From contig JAIRNM010000307.1 of the NCBI GenBank assembly GCA_031258055.1, positions 1 to 10,321 on the forward strand: DNA of 10,321 nt, in the 5' to 3' direction. Positions within the stretch are counted from its first letter, which is position 1, and the number at the start of each line of letters is the position of its first letter. Made by a program: the position numbers and the translations under genes. The stretch is from Bifidobacteriaceae bacterium. GTDB taxonomy: Bacteria; Actinomycetota; Actinomycetes; Actinomycetales; WQXJ01. A model generated the notes under the pieces. That model was given only the letters and a program-made list of their open reading frames with translations. It did no database searches and was not told where the DNA came from. Shown one piece after another: positions 6,855 through 10,321 of this stretch.

Positions 6855-7103
6855 GTGCCAACTCTGAACATCAAAGACCCGGCCGTTTACGAGTTAGCTG
6901 CGGTTCTGGCCGAGCGGTGGTCTACCACCAAGACTGGAGCGGTGAGAAGGGCATTGGAGGATGCGGTCACACTCGGCGGCCCTGCGGTCCGGCGGCAACG
7001 GGCGCAAGCCGCCCTAGCGGGTATTGGGCGCCACATCAAGCCCGGCTGGACGGCCGAATCCGAAGATCGGGAGCTATATGACCCGGCGGGCTTGCCGCTG
7101 TGA
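6855..7103 (+). CDS. vapB: VapB-family antitoxin (ribbon-helix-helix)
   Basis: Antitoxin of 82 residues. The N-terminal LNIKDPAVYELAAVLAERWSTTKTGAVRRAL layout (beta strand, two helices, with the T-x-A-V-R-x-A-L helix) matches the Rv0623-like VapB / PSK transcription factor family, a ribbon-helix-helix DNA-binding dimer that represses its own operon. The C-terminus ESEDRELYDPAGLPL is the flexible tail expected to thread into the PIN toxin's active site. The GTG at 6855 is the start; homology begins immediately. The gene overlaps the toxin by 4 bp (GTGA), so translation is coupled. Confidence 0.85.
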   Translation: MPTLNIKDPAVYELAAVLAERWSTTKTGAVRRALEDAVTLGGPAVRRQRAQAALAGIGRHIKPGWTAESEDRELYDPAGLPL

Positions 7104-7501
7104 TCATCGACACTTCGGCCATCGCCTGCGTGCTGAAAAGCGAACCAGATCGAAACCGGGTAATGGATCGCCTAGTGGCAGGTGACCCGCTTCGCATGTC
7201 GACCGGCACAGCCTCGGAACTGCATGTGGTCGTGACGCGCTGGGTCAAGCCGGTTGCCCACGCCAAGATTGACTATTTCCTGGCAAGTCTGGGCGTTGAA
7301 CTGGTCGCCTACGATGCACGCCAACTAGAAACGTTTAGGCGGGCATACCGGCTCTACGGCCGTGGCGGGCACAACGACAGCTTGGCAAGGCTCAATTTCG
7401 GCGACTGCTTCGCCTACGCCCTCGCCAAGGTGACGGGCGAACCCCTTCTGTTCATAGGCGACGACTTCACCCACACCGACCTGGTACCCGCCTTGCGCTA
7501 A
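7100..7501 (+). CDS. vapC: VapC toxin, PIN-domain ribonuclease
   Basis: Mg2+-dependent endoribonuclease of 133 residues; family members cleave tRNA or rRNA. The acidic PIN residues are all visible: Asp4 in MIIDTSA, Glu40 in ASELHVV, Asp102 in NFGDCFAYALAK, and Asp121/Asp122 in GDDFTHTDL, so the enzyme looks active. The NFGDC and DDFxxTDL motifs place it in the common actinobacterial VapC group paired with Rv0623-like antitoxins. The start is GTG at 7100, overlapping the vapB stop by 4 bp. Length is normal for the family. It sits at the edge of a patch with a second, damaged toxin gene on the other strand. Confidence 0.92.
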   Translation: MIIDTSAIACVLKSEPDRNRVMDRLVAGDPLRMSTGTASELHVVVTRWVKPVAHAKIDYFLASLGVELVAYDARQLETFRRAYRLYGRGGHNDSLARLNFGDCFAYALAKVTGEPLLFIGDDFTHTDLVPALR

Positions 7502-7557
7502 GGCCTCATGTCGGTTCGTCAGCCGCCCGCAATGCCGCCATCCACATGATCGCCCGG

Positions 7558-7695
7558 TCACGCCAAAACCACGACCCCGAAACCCGGGCTGAGCAAATCC
7601 GATCCGTGGACATTGGCCGTGTTGTTGGGGTAGTGGGCCACCTCGCCGCGGAAGCGCTCGCCCGCGTCGAGGTAGCCGTCGCCGTCCACCTGGGC
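7558..7695 (-). pseudogene. 45-codon C-terminal gene remnant with a DxDGDGxxD-like motif
   Basis: On the minus strand, between a TAG (7698-7696) and a TGA (7560-7558), the frame reads AQVDGDGYLDAGERFRGEVA followed by HYPNNTANVHGSDLLSPGFG and VVVLA. VDGDGYLDAGE resembles a calcium-binding EF-hand/dockerin-type loop. There is no start codon; a shift of frame near 7690-7700 continues into GRKGAV upstream, suggesting a frameshifted remnant of a larger protein. The region overlaps nothing intact and lies between vapC and the MazF-like gene. I do not recognise the parent family. Confidence 0.35.
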
Positions 7696-7719
7696 CTACA
7701 GCCCCCTTCCGGCCGGTCT

Positions 7720-8025
7720 TCAGCGCGCGGCTATGCCGGTGGCGATGAGCACGGCCTGCTCGATTTCACGCATAATTCTGGGCGGGACCGAGCCAATTGG
7801 AGTCTCGCCCAATCCGATCTTGGGGGCAGCGGAGATCTTTTCGGCCATCGCCCAAGAGGGCATTCTTAGCCCTGTGGGCTGACCGGGTGGAAGGTATATC
7901 CGAATGTCCGGTGCCTCGACGTAGTCGCCTGTCACAGGTATGACGATGACCGAGTCGGTGGCAAGCGCCATGTCTTGAAACACGATGGCCGGTCGCGGTT
8001 TGCCGGTGTAGCCGGGGCCGCCCAC
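7720..8025 (-). CDS. MazF/PemK-like mRNA interferase, probably 5'-damaged
   Basis: A 101-residue frame with the MazF/PemK fold signature: GGPGYTGKPRPAIVFQD, then DSVIVIPVT, then GLRMPSWAMAEKISAAP, a LGE turn and a final helix. The usual catalytic-site Arg (Arg11 in KPRP) and Thr (Thr32 in IPVT) are present; the family cleaves single-stranded RNA. The only usable start is GTG at 8025, but family members normally have about ten residues before GGPGY forming the first strand. The frame upstream does encode a plausible strand (EIDEWRLLV) yet offers no ATG, GTG or TTG before the frame drifts into noncoding sequence. The Shine-Dalgarno is poor. No MazE-like antitoxin is seen in the 125 bp upstream. 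Either a degenerate orphan toxin or a gene with an unusual start. Confidence 0.65.
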   Translation of the reverse strand: MGGPGYTGKPRPAIVFQDMALATDSVIVIPVTGDYVEAPDIRIYLPPGQPTGLRMPSWAMAEKISAAPKIGLGETPIGSVPPRIMREIEQAVLIATGIAAR

Positions 8026-8127
8026 AAGAAGCCGCCACTCGTCAATCTCCGCGGGCTCGGAGGCCCGGAGGACCGGAGGATCACAGCCGGTCGCTACTGC
8101 GCGGCCGCGATGACGGTGGCGCTGTCG

Positions 8128-8144
8128 CGCCCGCTGAGCGGGCG
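8128..8144 (-). terminator. GC hairpin after the UbiB-like gene
   Basis: A 7-bp perfect stem (CGCCCGC / GCGGGCG) with a 3-nt loop lies 6 bp beyond the stop codon of the UbiB-like gene. There is no T-run. Position supports a terminator; the lack of a U-tract keeps it tentative. Confidence 0.4.
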
Positions 8145-8150
8145 TAGCCG

Positions 8151-9974
8151 CTAGCGACGTTGCCGGAGGGTTTGGGCGCCCATGACGAGGGCGCCCAAAC
8201 CGGCCAGGCCAGCGCCGACCACCTTTCCCAGCCGTGAGGCGGGGCGAGCCGCCAAGACCTGGATGCCGCCCAGGGTGACGGTCGAGCCGATCACGGTTCT
8301 GACCAACCGCCCAGTTTGTTCGCTATGAACTCGCGTCAGACCGGCTTGAGACGTTCCAGCCAGTCGTGTCTCCAATTCACCGCGGTTCGCTTTGGCGCTG
8401 ACCTCGACAATGTTTCGGGCTGTCGGCAAGGCCTCAGCCGCGAGCGAACGGGCTTCGTTTATTGCGGCCAACACTGAGGCAAGACGCTTAGAGTCCAGGC
8501 CGACCTGCTCAGCCCAGTCGCTCAACCGGTCGAACCCAGGCAAACCCGGCAGCGCCGATAACCCAGACAACTCGGACAGACCAGTCAATTCCAACAGCCA
8601 GGCGAACAGCGCCGACAGACCAGTCGGGTCGGAGCCACGCCCGAACCCAGAACTGGCGCCCCCAGAATTCGCCGCCATGGAATCCCGCACCAGCGGCACC
8701 AGTTCGTCCATTAGGTTCATCTTCGGGTCAAGCTGCAGGGCGGTGCCAACCAAGTTGATGAGTGTCTTGCCCAAGAAAGCTATCCGGCCCGGCAACTGGA
8801 AAGGCTGGGAGTACATGAAGGAGCGGAGTTGCTCGACCGCTTCCCGGTCCAGCGATGATTGGCCTCTGGATGCGCCCAGAACCCGTGAAACCATTGGCTC
8901 TAAGGCAATCGCCAGCACCGCCGGATCGGCGCCCTCGCGCAAGAAGCCCATGGAGGAAAGCAAGTCAGCGGCGTGGCGCCAGTCGCGGCTGAAGAGCGCC
9001 AAAGCGAGCGCTGGAATGTCGCGGCTGAGGTTGTCCGGCACCGTTCCGACCATCCCGAAGTCAAGCAGCAGGATAACGCCATCGGACCTGACCAAGATGT
9101 TGCCGGGATGGGGATCAGCGTGGAAGAAGCCATCCTCCAGCACCATGCGCAGGTAGATCTCAAGCAGGTGGCGAGCCAACCGCTGCCGGTCAATTCCGGC
9201 TGCGTCCAACTGCTCTAAGGCGTTGATCTTGACACCTTCCATGAACTCCATCGTCAAGACCCGCCGAGTGGTCTGGTGCCAGTAGATGCGGGGCATATCG
9301 ACGTTCGGGTTGAACAGGAAACTCTCCTGGAACTTCTCAGCGTTGGCGCCCTCCGCCATCATGTCGAGTTCGGCCAGCAGCGTGTCCGAGAACTCGCCGT
9401 AGAACATGTCCAGATCGAGGTAGCCGCCCACACTAGTGAGACGGCCGAGCCAGCGCAGAATCACTTTGAGCGAGCGCAGGTCCGTTTCAACCAGGTCTTC
9501 GATGCCTGGCCGGAGAACTTTGACCGCTACCGGCGTGCCGTCCGCGAGCCAGGCCCGGTGCACTTGCCCGAGCGAGGCGGCGGCGACCGGCTCGTCATCG
9601 AAGCGGGCGTAGATATCGCCCAGGTCAGCGCCGAGTTCGCGTTCGATCTCGGCCTTGATGGCGCTGACAGCGACCGGCGGCACCGCGTCTTGGAGTTTGG
9701 CCAGTTCGATTGTGTATTCGGTTGGCAGCAGATCGACCCGAGTCGAGATGTGTTGGCCCAGTTTGATCACCAGCCCGCCCATTTCGCTGGCCAGTCGCGT
9801 GAACGTGCGCGCCTGTTCGGCATACAAGCGGTGTCGGCGCCGGGCCAGCCGGTCCGGTCGGCGCCAGCGCGCCGTCTTCGCCAGCCACCACAATTGCCAG
9901 GCGAAGCGCACGGCCAGGGCTAGGGTCGCCCGGTAGCGGGCCATCCCGGTCAGGCGCGAAAAGTCCTTTGCCAT
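8151..9974 (-). CDS. UbiB/ABC1 (ADCK) family atypical protein kinase-like ATPase
   Basis: Membrane-associated kinase-like protein of 607 residues. In other organisms the family supports quinone or isoprenoid-lipid metabolism (UbiB, COQ8). All hallmark motifs are present: KLGQ (71-74) of the KxGQ extension, the Ala-rich nucleotide loop AAASLGQVHRA (131-141), VAVKVLRPG with Lys152, HADPHPGN (285-292) and LLDFGMVG with the metal-binding Asp305. Two hydrophobic segments near the C-terminus (VIGSTVTLGGIQVLAA and VVGAGLAGLGALVMGA) match the usual membrane anchor. The frame is open to 10154, but ATG 9974 is chosen: it begins at MAKDFSRLTG where homology starts, the extension is low-complexity and runs into repeats, and a promoter fits this start. 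Actinobacteria use menaquinone, so a menaquinone or other prenyl-lipid role is the likeliest inference. A Leu/Gly/Ser-rich tract with repeated TGLS follows the kinase core. Confidence 0.9.
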   Translation of the reverse strand: MAKDFSRLTGMARYRATLALAVRFAWQLWWLAKTARWRRPDRLARRRHRLYAEQARTFTRLASEMGGLVIKLGQHISTRVDLLPTEYTIELAKLQDAVPPVAVSAIKAEIERELGADLGDIYARFDDEPVAAASLGQVHRAWLADGTPVAVKVLRPGIEDLVETDLRSLKVILRWLGRLTSVGGYLDLDMFYGEFSDTLLAELDMMAEGANAEKFQESFLFNPNVDMPRIYWHQTTRRVLTMEFMEGVKINALEQLDAAGIDRQRLARHLLEIYLRMVLEDGFFHADPHPGNILVRSDGVILLLDFGMVGTVPDNLSRDIPALALALFSRDWRHAADLLSSMGFLREGADPAVLAIALEPMVSRVLGASRGQSSLDREAVEQLRSFMYSQPFQLPGRIAFLGKTLINLVGTALQLDPKMNLMDELVPLVRDSMAANSGGASSGFGRGSDPTGLSALFAWLLELTGLSELSGLSALPGLPGFDRLSDWAEQVGLDSKRLASVLAAINEARSLAAEALPTARNIVEVSAKANRGELETRLAGTSQAGLTRVHSEQTGRLVRTVIGSTVTLGGIQVLAARPASRLGKVVGAGLAGLGALVMGAQTLRQRR

Positions 9975-9980
9975 AAAGTC

Positions 9981-10008
9981 AGTATCCCCTGCGGCCGATG
10001 CCGTCCAA
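9981..10008 (-). promoter_or_regulatory. Promoter of the UbiB-like gene (leaderless)
   Basis: On the minus strand, TTGGAC (10008-10003) and GATACT (9986-9981) are separated by 16 bp, and the -10 ends 6 nt before the ATG at 9974. The predicted transcript begins at or next to the start codon. No Shine-Dalgarno precedes the ATG. This is the best-spaced promoter in the window. Confidence 0.55.
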
Positions 10009-10151
10009 TCACCCTCGCCCGGATTCCGGCGCGTATCCGGGGCCGCCCGCGGCGGTCGCCGTGAAGCGGGAAAGGTTGCGGACGCGGCCGGGCTGGCCCG
10101 CGTCATCCCGATATCCGACGACTGCGCACAGGACGACTTAGTCGCCGCCGC

Positions 10152-10215
10152 CATCCCGCGCGGACCGATCCGCCACCCTTGTCATCCCGCGCGCAGCGAG
10201 GCGAAGTCGCGGGAT
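10152..10215. repeat. REP-like palindromic repeat units
   Basis: The 11-mer CATCCCGCGCG occurs at 10152-10162 and 10183-10193, with a shorter TCATCCCG at 10103-10110. The second copy is paired with CGCGGGAT (10208-10215), giving 8-bp arms (ATCCCGCG, 10184-10191) and a 16-nt loop. Such palindromes in intergenic DNA are typical of dispersed REP-type repeats. It lies upstream of the UbiB-like gene; I see no gene in 9975-10321. Confidence 0.5.
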
Positions 10216-10263
10216 CTCTATGGACTGACGAGATCGTGCGACCCGCGCGCAGGGTATTTGGTC

Positions 10264-10302
10264 GCGCTCCAGTAATGGGGCCTGTCCCTATTAGTGGAGC
10301 GC
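10264..10302. repeat. 39-bp inverted repeat at window edge
   Basis: Arms of 17 nt (10264-10280 and 10286-10302) pair at 15 of 17 positions, from GCGCTCCA at one end to TGGAGCGC at the other, around the loop CCTGT. The core GGGGCCTGTCCC with flanking TAAT/ATTA looks like a mobile-element end or a dispersed palindrome rather than a terminator, since there is no T-run. The window ends 19 bp later, so any associated gene lies outside. Confidence 0.55.
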
Positions 10303-10321
10303 CGAGGGGTCTTCGGCGGCC

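Noticed and set aside
7832..7842. GAGATCTTTTC shared with the hairpin at 6611-6621
   Set aside because: The second copy lies in MazF-like coding sequence with no matching flanks or inverted partner; an 11-bp match is most likely chance.
8094..8150. Minus-strand fragment ending GRDSATVIAAAQ as a possible antitoxin tail for the MazF-like gene
   Set aside because: Only about 17 residues between stops, with a hairpin inside and no recognisable antitoxin feature.
9975..10154. 60-codon N-terminal extension of the UbiB-like protein
   Set aside because: The residues are low-complexity and span the promoter; a well-spaced -35/-10 places transcription start at the ATG at 9974.
1..10321. CRISPR array, tRNA or rRNA gene
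   Set aside because: No regularly spaced direct repeats with unique spacers and no recognisable tRNA or rRNA sequence were seen by eye on either strand.

Overview
The window comes from a GC-rich bacterium, most likely an actinomycete (Actinomycetota). The main evidence is a protein O-mannosyltransferase gene (pmt, GT39 family) placed head to head with the 16S rRNA methyltransferase gene rsmI, a pairing known from actinobacteria such as mycobacteria (Rv1002c/Rv1003). Several genes also have a TANNNT-like -10 box 6-8 nt before the start codon and no Shine-Dalgarno, the layout expected for the leaderless transcripts common in that phylum. I cannot name a genus.

Layout from left to right. Positions 1-1664 (minus) hold a nearly complete pmt gene whose 3' end lies outside the window. 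A 19-bp divergent promoter separates it from rsmI (1684-2571, plus). Next comes about 500 bp with no intact gene, containing a frameshifted minus-strand remnant (2591-2951) and then a promoter and leader region. Positions 3073-6599 (plus) hold a compact three-gene operon: an Asp/Glu-type amino acid racemase, a 14-helix MFS transporter overlapping it by 20 bp, and an FAD enzyme that resembles eukaryotic prenylcysteine oxidase/lyase. A long nested hairpin follows directly. Positions 6855-7501 carry a vapBC toxin-antitoxin pair (RHH antitoxin, PIN-domain toxin). Positions 7558-8025 (minus) are a decaying patch with a MazF/PemK-like toxin that lacks a convincing start and an antitoxin, plus a 45-codon remnant containing a DxDGDGxxD motif. 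Positions 8151-9974 (minus) encode a UbiB/ABC1 atypical kinase with its own promoter. The last 350 bp are intergenic and hold REP-like palindromes and a 39-bp hairpin at the very edge.

Functionally, the left edge is conserved housekeeping (secretory protein mannosylation and ribosome modification). The racemase/MFS/prenylcysteine-oxidase-like operon is the least ordinary part: its spacing suggests one small metabolic pathway with an exporter or importer, possibly handling amino-acid thioethers or D-amino-acid derivatives, though the substrate cannot be read from sequence. The stretch 6600-8150, with intact and broken toxin genes and remnants, looks like an accessory insertion site between the operon and the UbiB gene.
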